A DNA stretch of 6,850 bases from Bifidobacterium sp. UBA6881 (GTDB lineage: Bacteria > Actinomycetota > Actinomycetes > Actinomycetales > Bifidobacteriaceae): positions 1 through 6,850 of the forward strand of contig DKCF01000014.1 in assembly GCA_002451435.1 (NCBI GenBank). The letters run 5' to 3'. The notes beneath the pieces are model-generated. The model did not search any database and was not told the DNA's origin. It worked only from the letters and a program-made list of their open reading frames with translations. The position numbers and the translations under genes were made by a program. Of this stretch, positions 1-6,689 are shown piece by piece (the stretch's first letter is position 1; every line of letters begins with the position of its first letter).

Positions 1-366
1 ACTGATGCCCGCGACGATGGCGATGGCCTTGCCGCCAAGTTTTGCAGGCTTTTTGACCGCCTGCGCGGCCGGGCCTCCGGCAGCCCGTCTACCGAAAGAA
101 GCCGTTGGGCCAAACGGATTCGGCTGCATATCGCGCTGATTCGGCATCGACGCGGCACCGGAAGCATACGGCGCCGTGGAAGCATACGGCGCGGATTCCG
201 ATGGGCATGCGGCGGAATCCGCCGCATACGTCGTCGCCTCGGGCTGTCCGGCTTGCGCGTTCACGTAGTTCCCAGCCGTCTGGCCACCGTCGTTGCGCAC
301 GGTGGAATCATTGGAATTATTGAATCCGCTGGAATTGTTGATGCTACCAGAATTGAAGTCGGTCAT
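1..366 (-). CDS. N-terminal part of a low-complexity, probably membrane-anchored protein (runs off the left edge)
   Basis: The minus-strand frame from the ATG at 366-364 is open for 122 codons to the window edge. The start is well supported: AAGGAA (complement of 374-379) lies 7 bases upstream of the ATG. The visible protein begins MTDFNSGSINNSSGFNNSND and is rich in Ser, Asn, Ala, Gly and Pro. It contains a short repeat (APYAS twice, about residues 77-87) and then a basic stretch (KKPAKLGGK, about 103-111). The last residues, AIAIVAGIS, look like the beginning of a membrane segment. A disordered cytosolic N-terminus before a single membrane helix is seen in actinobacterial membrane-anchored HtrA/DegP-type serine proteases, and that is a candidate identity. 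However, no catalytic domain is visible, so other membrane proteins fit equally well. It is divergent from the YhgE/Pip operon and shares the intergenic region with it. Gene reality is fairly sure; function is not. Confidence 0.75.
   Translation of the reverse strand, partial: MTDFNSGSINNSSGFNNSNDSTVRNDGGQTAGNYVNAQAGQPEATTYAADSAACPSESAPYASTAPYASGAASMPNQRDMQPNPFGPTASFGRRAAGGPAAQAVKKPAKLGGKAIAIVAGIS
160..192. repeat. Tandem 15-bp coding repeat (period 18 bp)
   Basis: GGAAGCATACGGCGC occurs at 160-174 and again, identical, at 178-192, separated by CGT. On the minus strand it encodes the repeated peptide APYAS in the low-complexity N-terminus of the left-hand gene. A related GCATACG lies a little further right, so this looks like a short expanding and decaying coding repeat in a disordered region. 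It could vary in copy number between strains. Confidence 0.8.
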
Positions 367-524
367 GATGCGGTTCCTTAACGTGATGGGTTCATATGCG
401 TCTGCGCGTTGTCGCTGATGATTATTTGACAACACCCGCTTTGAACGCGGCTGGACAACACTCGGAAGACGTCTGGAAGGTATTTGGGAATTACCTGAAG
501 ATGATTACGAAAATCGTTCCCGAA

Positions 525-555
525 GACGGTATTCGACAATCAGCCGAACACCGTC
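525..555. repeat. Imperfect inverted repeat, 11-bp arms, 9-base loop
   Basis: GACGGTATTCG (525-535) is complementary to CGAACACCGTC (545-555) except for one position, with loop ACAATCAGC. It lies about 70 bp upstream of the predicted operon promoter and is not followed by a T-run on either strand, so it is not an intrinsic terminator. It may be a protein-binding site for either divergent gene, or a hairpin in a leader RNA of the leftward gene if that promoter lies further right. Confidence 0.5.
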
Positions 556-592
556 TATTTGCCTCGCGTATGTCCCGCCGAACGTTATACGA

Positions 593-626
593 TACGCAAT
601 GCGTAGCGCTACGTATTGCGTAGTGC
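593..626. promoter_or_regulatory. Double palindromic operator, probably for the operon's TetR-family regulator
   Basis: Positions 593-622 form a 30-bp palindrome centred between 607 and 608; a single mirrored pair (G601 with T614) breaks the symmetry. The same DNA is also a tandem duplication: TACGCAATGCGTAGCGC (593-609) and TACGTATTGCGTAGTGC (610-626), with 14 of 17 bases identical. Each copy contains its own dyad. TACGCA-A-TGCGTA (593-605) is perfect, and TACGTA-T-TGCGTA (610-622) has one mismatch. Two dyads 17 bp centre to centre resemble operators at which two TetR-family dimers bind side by side, as known for QacR. The element overlaps the -35 zone and abuts the -10 of the operon promoter, the classical place for a repressor. 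That the operon's own TetR binds here is inference. Confidence 0.7.
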
Positions 627-632
627 CATAAT
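624..632 (+). promoter_or_regulatory. Extended -10 promoter for the YhgE/Pip-TetR operon
   Basis: TGC immediately followed by CATAAT (627-632) gives an extended -10 (TGn plus five of six bases of TATAAT). The -35 position, inside the double palindrome, is poor, as is common with extended -10 promoters. Transcription would begin near 638-641, leaving a leader of about 20 bases that contains the ribosome binding site. This is a sequence match only. Confidence 0.5.
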
Positions 633-651
633 CATCGCCCGTCCTCAATCC

Positions 652-658
652 GGAGAAA
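652..658 (+). promoter_or_regulatory. Ribosome binding site fixing the start of the first operon gene
   Basis: GGAGAAA lies 2 bases before the ATG at 661, with GGAG 5 bases upstream. It selects ATG 661 over the in-frame TTG at 616, which lies inside the operator palindrome, upstream of the predicted -10, and has no such site. Confidence 0.75.
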
Positions 659-660
659 CC

Positions 661-3456
661 ATGAACAACGTACTGCAGATACTGCGCCGCGACGTCAAAC
701 GGCTGATCACCGTGCCGGCGGCATGGGTGATCATGATCGGCCTGATCATGATTCCGCCGCTGTACGCATGGTTCAACATCTACGGATTCTGGGACCCATA
801 CGGCAACACCGACGGCATCAATGTGGCCGTCGCCAACACCGACCAAGGCACCGACAACGAACTGCTCGGCAAAGTCAACCTCGGCAAGCAGATCGAAAGC
901 ACCCTGAAGAAGAACGACCAGCTCGGCTGGCGGTTCATGAGCAAGGCCGAGGCGATGGAGGCGGTGCAATCCGGCGACTGCTACGCCGCGATCGTCATCC
1001 CCGACGATTTCAGCGAAGACCTCGCCAACATCGTGACCGACAGCGCGAACCGTCCGACGCTCGAATACTACGTCAACGAAAAAGCCAGCCCGATCGCGCC
1101 GAAAATCACCGACCAGGGCGCCACCACCGTCGACCGCACCGTCAACAACACCTTCGTCTCCACCGTCAGCGAAGTGCTCACCAAAGCCGTGAACTCCGCC
1201 AGCGGCAGTCTCGCGGGCAAAGCCGGAAACGTCGCGAACGACGCCATCAACGAGCTGAACACAACCCGCGGCAACGTCACGACCATCCGGTCCACCATCA
1301 ACGACCTCGACGCGAAACTCGCCGACGTGCCGCGGCAGACGCAATCCGCACGCCAGGCGCTCAACAGCGTGCAGACGGCCGCCGCGAACGCGGGCCAGGG
1401 GCTCGCCCAGACCTCCACCGCCATCGGCGACGCACAGAACAGCCTCAACACATTCACCTCCAGCGCGAACAGCGCGTTGGAGAACGGCTCGACGCTCATC
1501 GCCCAGGTGACGAACGATTCGACGGCAAGCATCAACAAAGTCTCCACGGCGGTCTCCACGGCCAGCGGCTCCGCGCAGCAAGCCGTCAGCGGCATGCAAA
1601 GCGTGACGGACGGCAATGCCAAACTCATCGAAAAGCTCAAGAACATCAGCGACAACGCGCAGTACCAGCAAGCCATCAAAAAACTGGAAGACGCCAACAC
1701 CACCGCGGCCGGCACCCTCAACGACCTCAAAACGCTGAGCCAGACCACCCAGGCCGCTGCCGACAGCGTGACGAAGCTTTCCGACACGTTCAACACCAGC
1801 ACGCAGAACACGATGGACAATCTGGGAAGCGCGCGTTCCAGCATCAATTCGGGCGCGCTGCCGCAGCTCAATTCCGGGCTGAGCTCCCTCGCCTCCACCA
1901 CGGGCGCGTTGTCCGGCACCGTCACCAGCCAGACCGCTCTGGTCCAGCAGGTCTCAACCGTGCTCGACCAACTCGACCAAGTGGCGTCGGACACCCGGAC
2001 CTCATTGCGGAACACCGACAAGCAGCTCGCCCAGGTCGAAACCAAACTCACCACCGTCGGCACCGACCTGCAGGCGCTGAGCACCGCGAACCTGCTGGAG
2101 AAACTGACCGGCAGCTCCACGCTCGACACGAAGAAAATCGCCTCGTTCATGCAATCCCCCACCGTGCTGAACACCAAAAACGTGTATCCGGTGAACTCCT
2201 ACGGCTCCGGCATGGCACCGCTGCTGACCAACCTCGCCCTGTGGGTGGGCGCGTTCGCGTTCGTGGTGATCTTCAAGGTGGAGGTGGATGATGAGGGCCT
2301 CGAAGACCTCGACCTGAGCACCACCGAAAAATATCTGGCACGCTACCTGCTGCTCGGAGCCATGGGCGCCATCCAAGGCGCGGTGTGCACCATCGGCGAC
2401 CTGATGCTCGGCGTGCAGACCGCGAACGCGCCATCGTTCGTGTTGACCGGCATCATCACCTCGCTGGTGTATCTGAGCATCACCTATGCGCTGTCCACCA
2501 CATTCATGCATGTGGGCAAGGGATTGTGCGTGGCGTTGGTGATCGTGCAGATTCCGGGCGCATCCGGCCTGTACCCCATCGAGATGATGCCGAAGTTCTT
2601 CCGCATGGTATACCCGCTGGTGCCGTTCAGCTATTCGATCGACGCGTTCCGCGAGACCATCGCGGGCATGTACGACGGCCATTGGCTGCAGAAGATCGGC
2701 ACGTTGCTGCTGTTCGCCGCGGCCGCGTTCCTCATCGGATTGGTGATTCGCCCGCTGCTGGCCAATCTCAACCGCCTGTTCGCCCGGGAAATCAAGGCAA
2801 GCGACATGATCATCGGCGAGGAGGTGCAGTTGCCGGAACGCGGCTACACCATGTCCCAGGCCATCCAGGTGCTGGCCGACAAGGGCGGCTACCGCGATGT
2901 GATCGAGGACCGTGCGAGCCGTTTCGCGGAACTGTACCCGAAGCTCAAGCGCGGCGCGCTGCTCGCCGGCTTCATCGTGCCGACCGTTTTGGCGCTCGTG
3001 TTCTCGTTCACCAACGGCGAGAAGGTCGTGGTGCTGGGCACCTGGATGGTCTGGGTGCTGCTCATCATCGGCTTCCTCATGGTCATCGAATACATGCGCG
3101 ACAATCTGCGCCGTCAAGTGGAGCTCGGCAGCCTGAGCGACGAGGCGATCCAACGGCTGTTGCTGCAGCGGCAGAACGCACGCATGCGGCGCAGGAAGCG
3201 CGCGCAACAGGCACGGCGCGAAAAGCTGCTGCGCAAAACCGGACGGTATTCGGGACGCCACGGAAACGACAGGACGCAACGCGCGCACGTCACGTACACG
3301 ACCACCGGAACCGAAAGCAACGGCATCGCCGCGCTGGTGCGCAAGCTGAACGCCGCCGGCCAAACCGCCGACCCGAAGAACGCCGGGCATACCGACGCGA
3401 CCGGCGCTCCGAAGAACCTGAATCCCGCCACCGACACCGAAAGGAGCAACGCATGA
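661..3456 (+). CDS. YhgE/Pip-family membrane protein with extra C-terminal membrane and basic module (931 aa)
   Basis: This is a cell-envelope protein of the YhgE/Pip family (Lactococcus phage infection protein, Bacillus YhgE; related to EsaA of type VII secretion and to the ABC-2-type permease fold). Its substrate is unknown. TM1 is about residues 16-38 and contains the family signature PPLYAWFNI, followed by WDPYGN and VAVANTD. SGDCYAAIVIPDDFS (104-118) and YYVNEKASPIAPKITDQGA (136-154) complete the conserved N-terminal domain. Residues about 165-500 are a long Ala/Ser/Thr/Gln-rich helical, coiled-coil-like extracytoplasmic stalk. YPVNSYGSGMAP (509-520) leads into TM2 (521-538), TM3 (562-585), TM4 (591-615), TM5 (620-640, with the VQIPGASGLYP motif) and TM6 (680-696). 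An unusual extension follows: a cytosolic helical linker (about 697-764), TM7 (765-783), TM8 (789-809), and a tail with an Arg/Lys-rich block (841-862). The gene overlaps the next by ATGA. Family assignment is sure; function is not. Confidence 0.93.
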   Translation: MNNVLQILRRDVKRLITVPAAWVIMIGLIMIPPLYAWFNIYGFWDPYGNTDGINVAVANTDQGTDNELLGKVNLGKQIESTLKKNDQLGWRFMSKAEAMEAVQSGDCYAAIVIPDDFSEDLANIVTDSANRPTLEYYVNEKASPIAPKITDQGATTVDRTVNNTFVSTVSEVLTKAVNSASGSLAGKAGNVANDAINELNTTRGNVTTIRSTINDLDAKLADVPRQTQSARQALNSVQTAAANAGQGLAQTSTAIGDAQNSLNTFTSSANSALENGSTLIAQVTNDSTASINKVSTAVSTASGSAQQAVSGMQSVTDGNAKLIEKLKNISDNAQYQQAIKKLEDANTTAAGTLNDLKTLSQTTQAAADSVTKLSDTFNTSTQNTMDNLGSARSSINSGALPQLNSGLSSLASTTGALSGTVTSQTALVQQVSTVLDQLDQVASDTRTSLRNTDKQLAQVETKLTTVGTDLQALSTANLLEKLTGSSTLDTKKIASFMQSPTVLNTKNVYPVNSYGSGMAPLLTNLALWVGAFAFVVIFKVEVDDEGLEDLDLSTTEKYLARYLLLGAMGAIQGAVCTIGDLMLGVQTANAPSFVLTGIITSLVYLSITYALSTTFMHVGKGLCVALVIVQIPGASGLYPIEMMPKFFRMVYPLVPFSYSIDAFRETIAGMYDGHWLQKIGTLLLFAAAAFLIGLVIRPLLANLNRLFAREIKASDMIIGEEVQLPERGYTMSQAIQVLADKGGYRDVIEDRASRFAELYPKLKRGALLAGFIVPTVLALVFSFTNGEKVVVLGTWMVWVLLIIGFLMVIEYMRDNLRRQVELGSLSDEAIQRLLLQRQNARMRRRKRAQQARREKLLRKTGRYSGRHGNDRTQRAHVTYTTTGTESNGIAALVRKLNAAGQTADPKNAGHTDATGAPKNLNPATDTERSNA
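3441..3456 (+). promoter_or_regulatory. Ribosome binding site and ATGA stop-start overlap between the two YhgE/Pip genes
   Basis: AAGGAG (3441-3446) sits 6 bases before ATG 3453-3455, which overlaps the TGA stop (3454-3456) of the upstream gene. The binding site is inside the last codons of the first gene. This arrangement fixes the start of the second gene and predicts translational coupling and near-equal synthesis of the two membrane proteins. Confidence 0.85.
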
Positions 3457-5645
3457 GGGCCATCGCCAAACTGTTCGTCGGCGACCTCCGCCGCATCACC
3501 AGCAACGTCGTCTCCATCATCATCGTCATCGGCCTGGTGGTGATTCCCGGCCTGTTCACCTGGTTCAACGTGGCCGCCAGCTGGGATCCGTTCTCCAACA
3601 CCGGCAATCTGAAATTCGCCGTCGCCAACGACGACAAGGGCTACCGTTCCGACCTCATCCCCGTGAAGGTCAACATCGGCGACCAAGTGGTCAACACCCT
3701 GCGCGCCAACAGCCAGCTCGACTGGACCTTCACCAGCACGAAAGAAGCCGTGGAAGGCACCAAATCCGGCAAATACTACGCCGCCGTGGTGATTCCGAAG
3801 AACTTCAGCACCCGCATGATGACGTTCTTCTCCTCGGACGGCAAACACGCGAAGCTCACCTACTACAACAACGAGAAGAAGAACGCGCTCGCGCCGAAGA
3901 TCACCGGTCAGGGAGCGGACACCGTCGCCGCGCAGATCAACGAGATGTTCTCCGAAACGCTCACCGGCACCGCGCTGGAGATCGCCTCGCAGCTCGCCTC
4001 GCAGCTTGACAAGCCTGAGGCGAAAACACAGCTCACGCAATTCAACGGCAACATCGGCGAATTCGCGACCACGCTTGCCGACACCGCCACCACGCTGAAG
4101 ACGTTCGGCACGCTGACCCAAAGCGCGCAGCATCTGCTGGACGGCTCCAACACCTTGGTCTCCATGGCCGATAGCAGCGCGAAAACCGCGAAAAACCAGC
4201 TCAAACAGACCGAAGGCAGCGTGAACGACCTGACCGGAGCCGTCAAAACCGGCACATCCGCGCTCAGCACCGCGCTGGCCAATTCGGCGAGCAGCTTCGA
4301 CGCGGTCGCCGACGGCGTCGACACCGTGTTCGACAACGTCGGCACACAGGCCGGCAGCGCGGCGACCGCATTGCGCAATCAGGCGTCGAACGTCACCAAG
4401 CAGGCGCAGGAATACCAGAAAATCAGCGATTCCCTGGGAACGCTCGCCAACAGCAGCCTGCTGCCGGATGCGGCGAAAATCGCCATCGAGCATCTGAAAA
4501 CCAACGTGGACGCCACCATCACGCAGCTCAACGACCTCGCATCATCGCTGAACACCAGCGCCGCGAACATCGACGCGAAAGTCAGCGGCACCACGCAGGA
4601 ACGCCAGCAGATCAAGCAACTCGCGCAGCAGGCGCAATCGTCGGTCAGCGGCATCAAATCCGACTTCGACAGCCAGCTCAAACCGCAGCTGGACAGCATC
4701 TCCAGCTCGATCGGCGGCACCGTCTCGTCGTTGAGCGCCAGCGCCGCGGAACTGAAAAGCTCGTTGGGCGACCTGAACAGCACCACCGCCGACGCCGACA
4801 AGCAGCTGGCGGCCATCCGCAAGGTGCTGAATTCCACCGCGGACAGCCTTTCCACCGCGAGCGCCAAGCTCACGACGTTCACCGGTTCGCTGTCGGACGC
4901 GCTGAACAGCGGCGACATGAGCGCGGTCAAGGACGTGCTCGGCGGCGACACGGATTCGCTGGCCACCGCATTGGCCGCTCCCGTCAAGGTGAAGCGGACC
5001 GCCGTGTTCCCGGTGAAGAACTTCGGTTCGCAGATGACGCCTTTCTATACGTTCCTGCCGTTGTGGGTGGGGTCGCTGCTGATGGCGGTCACGTTGAAGA
5101 CCACCGTTTCGCGCAAGGTGCGCAGGGAACTCGGCGACCCGAAGCCCCATCAGCTGTTCCTCGGCCACTACGGCGTCTTCGGCGTGATCGCGCTGCTGCA
5201 AAGCACGTTCTCGCTGGGCGGCAGTCTGCTGTTCCTGCATGTGCAGGCGGTGCATCCGTGGCTGTTCATGCTTTCCGGATGGGTGAGCAGTCTGGTGTTC
5301 TCGTTCTTCGTGTATACGCTGGTCACCAGTTTCGGCAACGTAGGCAAGGCCCTTGGCGTGCTGCTGCTCGTCGTGCAGATCTCCGGTTCGAACGGCGCGT
5401 ATCCGCTTGCCGTGTTGCCGAAAATCATCGGTTCCATCAGCCCGTTCCTGCCGGCGACGCATTCGATCACGGCCATGCGCGCCGCCATCGGCGGCGTGTA
5501 CGGCAACGATTACTGGTGTGCGATCGGCTCGCTGCTGCTGTTCATCCTGCCGCTGCTGCTCATCGGATTGGTGCTGCGCATTCCGCTCGTCAAGTTCAAC
5601 AAGTGGTATGTTGCCAAGGTGGAAGGCACGAAGGTGATCTCATGA
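3453..5645 (+). CDS. YhgE/Pip-family membrane protein, second paralogue (730 aa)
   Basis: This is a paralogue of the preceding gene, with the canonical family plan and a length near the usual 700-900 residues. TM1 is about residues 17-39 (VVIPGLFTWFN), followed by WDPFSNTGN and FAVANDDKG. SGKYYAAVVIPKNFS (105-119) and YYNNEKKNALAPKITGQG (137-154) match the first protein closely. Residues about 165-500 form a Ser/Thr/Ala/Gln-rich helical stalk with almost no sequence identity to that of its neighbour but the same composition. FPVKNFGSQMTP (519-530) precedes TM2 (531-548), TM3 (573-596), TM4 (602-627), TM5 (633-653, VQISGSNGAYP) and TM6 (691-710). The protein then ends within 20 residues and lacks the C-terminal module of the upstream protein. 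Expected topology is N-terminus in, stalk outside, C-terminus in. A hetero-oligomer with the upstream product is inferred from the coupling of the genes. No ATPase domain is present. Confidence 0.93.
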   Translation: MRAIAKLFVGDLRRITSNVVSIIIVIGLVVIPGLFTWFNVAASWDPFSNTGNLKFAVANDDKGYRSDLIPVKVNIGDQVVNTLRANSQLDWTFTSTKEAVEGTKSGKYYAAVVIPKNFSTRMMTFFSSDGKHAKLTYYNNEKKNALAPKITGQGADTVAAQINEMFSETLTGTALEIASQLASQLDKPEAKTQLTQFNGNIGEFATTLADTATTLKTFGTLTQSAQHLLDGSNTLVSMADSSAKTAKNQLKQTEGSVNDLTGAVKTGTSALSTALANSASSFDAVADGVDTVFDNVGTQAGSAATALRNQASNVTKQAQEYQKISDSLGTLANSSLLPDAAKIAIEHLKTNVDATITQLNDLASSLNTSAANIDAKVSGTTQERQQIKQLAQQAQSSVSGIKSDFDSQLKPQLDSISSSIGGTVSSLSASAAELKSSLGDLNSTTADADKQLAAIRKVLNSTADSLSTASAKLTTFTGSLSDALNSGDMSAVKDVLGGDTDSLATALAAPVKVKRTAVFPVKNFGSQMTPFYTFLPLWVGSLLMAVTLKTTVSRKVRRELGDPKPHQLFLGHYGVFGVIALLQSTFSLGGSLLFLHVQAVHPWLFMLSGWVSSLVFSFFVYTLVTSFGNVGKALGVLLLVVQISGSNGAYPLAVLPKIIGSISPFLPATHSITAMRAAIGGVYGNDYWCAIGSLLLFILPLLLIGLVLRIPLVKFNKWYVAKVEGTKVIS

Positions 5646-5647
5646 TG
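5631..5647 (+). promoter_or_regulatory. Ribosome binding site and ATGA overlap fixing the regulator's start
   Basis: AAGG (5631-5634) is 7 bases before ATG 5642-5644, which overlaps the TGA stop of the second YhgE/Pip gene (5643-5645). A second ATG follows at once (5645-5647), 10 bases from AAGG, so either could be used. The overlap geometry mirrors the first junction and favours 5642. Confidence 0.7.
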
Positions 5648-6523
5648 GCCGATGCATCAATCGCGCGGGATTCGGACAAGGGGACCGCCGGTCTGCGGAC
5701 GCCTGCCGGCGACATGCATGCGCAGGCTAGTGACATGGGCATGCTGAATGTCCGCGCGCAGACACCGGCCGGCGGCACGCATGCGCAGGCCGACGTCACG
5801 GATATGCTGGGTGGCGCTGGTGCAGACATCGCATCGACTGTGCGGAATCCGTGCGGAAAGGCCGGTGGGACGCACGGCACGGAACAGAGTGCCGCGAACA
5901 GGGGCTGCGGACGGCGCGAACGGCTCCGTGAGCAGACCGACCGCAAGATCATGCGCGCGGCCTTGGAAATCGTCGTTTCCGATGGCGTCGGCGCCGTGAC
6001 CATCGAAGAGGTGGCACGTCGTTCCGGAGTGGCGAAGACCACGATCTACCGTCGGTACAGGAACGCGGATGACCTGCTGCACCGCATCCAGGTGGAGGCC
6101 GCGGGATTGCCCGATTTCAGTGATCTGGATCCATCCCGCGACGGCTTGCGGGCGATGCTGCAGCGTATTCAGGATTGTTTCGACAGTGAATTGGGATTGA
6201 AAGCCGTGGGCGCGGTGCTCACTTCCGACAACGACGCGTTGACGGCCATCGCCGAGCAGGTGCTGGCGCCCGCCGAACAGCGCTTTTCCGCATTCGTGAA
6301 CCGTGGAATCGTCACCAAGGCGTTCCGCGCCGACGTGGACCTCGGATTCCTGTTCGATACGGTGTTGGGCTCGATGCTGGCCTACACCGCCCTGCACGAC
6401 AAGGCGACATGCGCCGAACCGCTTTCGTCTTCCAAGATGGGCGCAAACAGCACGAACGGCAACGCGGACGGCGCATGGGCGGCGCATATGGCCGGTCTGC
6501 TCTGGACAGTCATCGCGGTCTGA
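5642..6523 (+). CDS. TetR-family transcriptional regulator with long N-terminal extension (293 aa)
   Basis: This is a TetR/AcrR-type repressor. The DNA-binding domain spans about residues 98-145: QTDRKIMRAALEIVVSDGV forms helix 1, VTIEEVARRSGVAK the helix-turn-helix, and TTIYRRYRNADDLL (133-146) the recognition helix and family signature. The ligand-binding and dimerisation part (about 150-293) is helical and diverged, as usual, so the ligand cannot be predicted. Typical members are 180-220 residues with the helix-turn-helix near the N-terminus. Here about 95 residues precede it, Gly/Ala/Thr/Met/His-rich with an internal repeat. A shorter product from a downstream start is possible, but the ATGA overlap and ribosome binding site support the long form. 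As last gene of the operon it probably autoregulates through the double palindrome at 593-626. The protein ends in TVIAV, with a Ser/Asn/Gly-rich insertion (about 262-276) before the last helix. Confidence 0.92.
   Translation: MMADASIARDSDKGTAGLRTPAGDMHAQASDMGMLNVRAQTPAGGTHAQADVTDMLGGAGADIASTVRNPCGKAGGTHGTEQSAANRGCGRRERLREQTDRKIMRAALEIVVSDGVGAVTIEEVARRSGVAKTTIYRRYRNADDLLHRIQVEAAGLPDFSDLDPSRDGLRAMLQRIQDCFDSELGLKAVGAVLTSDNDALTAIAEQVLAPAEQRFSAFVNRGIVTKAFRADVDLGFLFDTVLGSMLAYTALHDKATCAEPLSSSKMGANSTNGNADGAWAAHMAGLLWTVIAV
5696..5809 (+). repeat. Duplicated 17-residue motif in the regulator's N-terminal extension
   Basis: Codons 19-35 (RTPAGDMHAQASDMGML, 5696-5746) and 40-56 (QTPAGGTHAQADVTDML, 5759-5809) are 10 of 17 identical, with a 63-bp period. 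Both copies share the DNA string CATGCGCAGGC. A weaker third echo, KAGGTHGTE, lies at residues 73-81. This indicates an old internal duplication in a probably disordered segment. Confidence 0.65.
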
Positions 6524-6554
6524 ATAGTTGGAGCGCCAATTAACGTCACTAGAA

Positions 6555-6599
6555 TTCGCACGATTTCATTTATGCCGGCAACAATCGGAATCGTGCGAA
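6555..6599. repeat. 45-bp inverted-repeat unit A
   Basis: TTCGCACGATT (6555-6565) is perfectly complementary to AATCGTGCGAA (6589-6599). The 12-base arms enclose 21 bases, with an 8-bp palindrome TGCCGGCA (6573-6580) at their centre. No T-run follows, so it is not a typical intrinsic terminator. It shares arms, length and central dyad position with unit B, 135 bp further on. Confidence 0.85.
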
Positions 6600-6689
6600 A
6601 CGTCAACCGCGACCAATACCCCCTAACTGCTGTTTGCCACTCGGGAAACCGGAGAAAGTGAGTTAAATCGCGTTCCTGCATCAGTCGGT

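Larger units (their letters stand above)
367..660. other. Divergent intergenic/regulatory region
   Basis: This 294-bp stretch lies between the leftward gene and the rightward YhgE/Pip operon and must hold promoters for both. It is more AT-rich than the flanking genes. It contains an 8-bp palindrome AGACGTCT (467-474), an 11-bp imperfect inverted repeat (525-555), the double palindrome (593-626) and an extended -10 for the operon (624-632). TTGACA at 426-431 matches a -35 hexamer, but no convincing -10 follows at 16-18 bp. I could not identify a clear promoter for the leftward gene. A 75-codon frame starting at 396 crosses all these elements and is probably not a gene. Confidence 0.7.

Noticed and set aside
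396..623. 75-codon plus-strand frame in the divergent intergenic region
   Set aside because: It runs through the inverted repeat and into the operator palindrome, has no good ribosome binding site, and its product shows no recognisable composition or motif.
616..660. Upstream TTG start adding 15 residues to the first YhgE/Pip protein
   Set aside because: The TTG lies inside the operator palindrome and upstream of the predicted -10. ATG 661 has a good ribosome binding site and gives a normal YhgE/Pip N-terminus.
505..5462. Long minus-strand frames opposite the YhgE/Pip genes, and long alternative plus frames
   Set aside because: They are shadows caused by high-GC codon bias. They are Arg/Gly/His/Val-biased, lack family features, and overlap genes with clear homology.
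6555..6599. Inverted-repeat unit A as an intrinsic terminator of the operon
   Set aside because: The loop is long (over 20 bases) and no T-run follows the stem on the plus strand. The near-identical geometry of a second unit 135 bp away points to another role.
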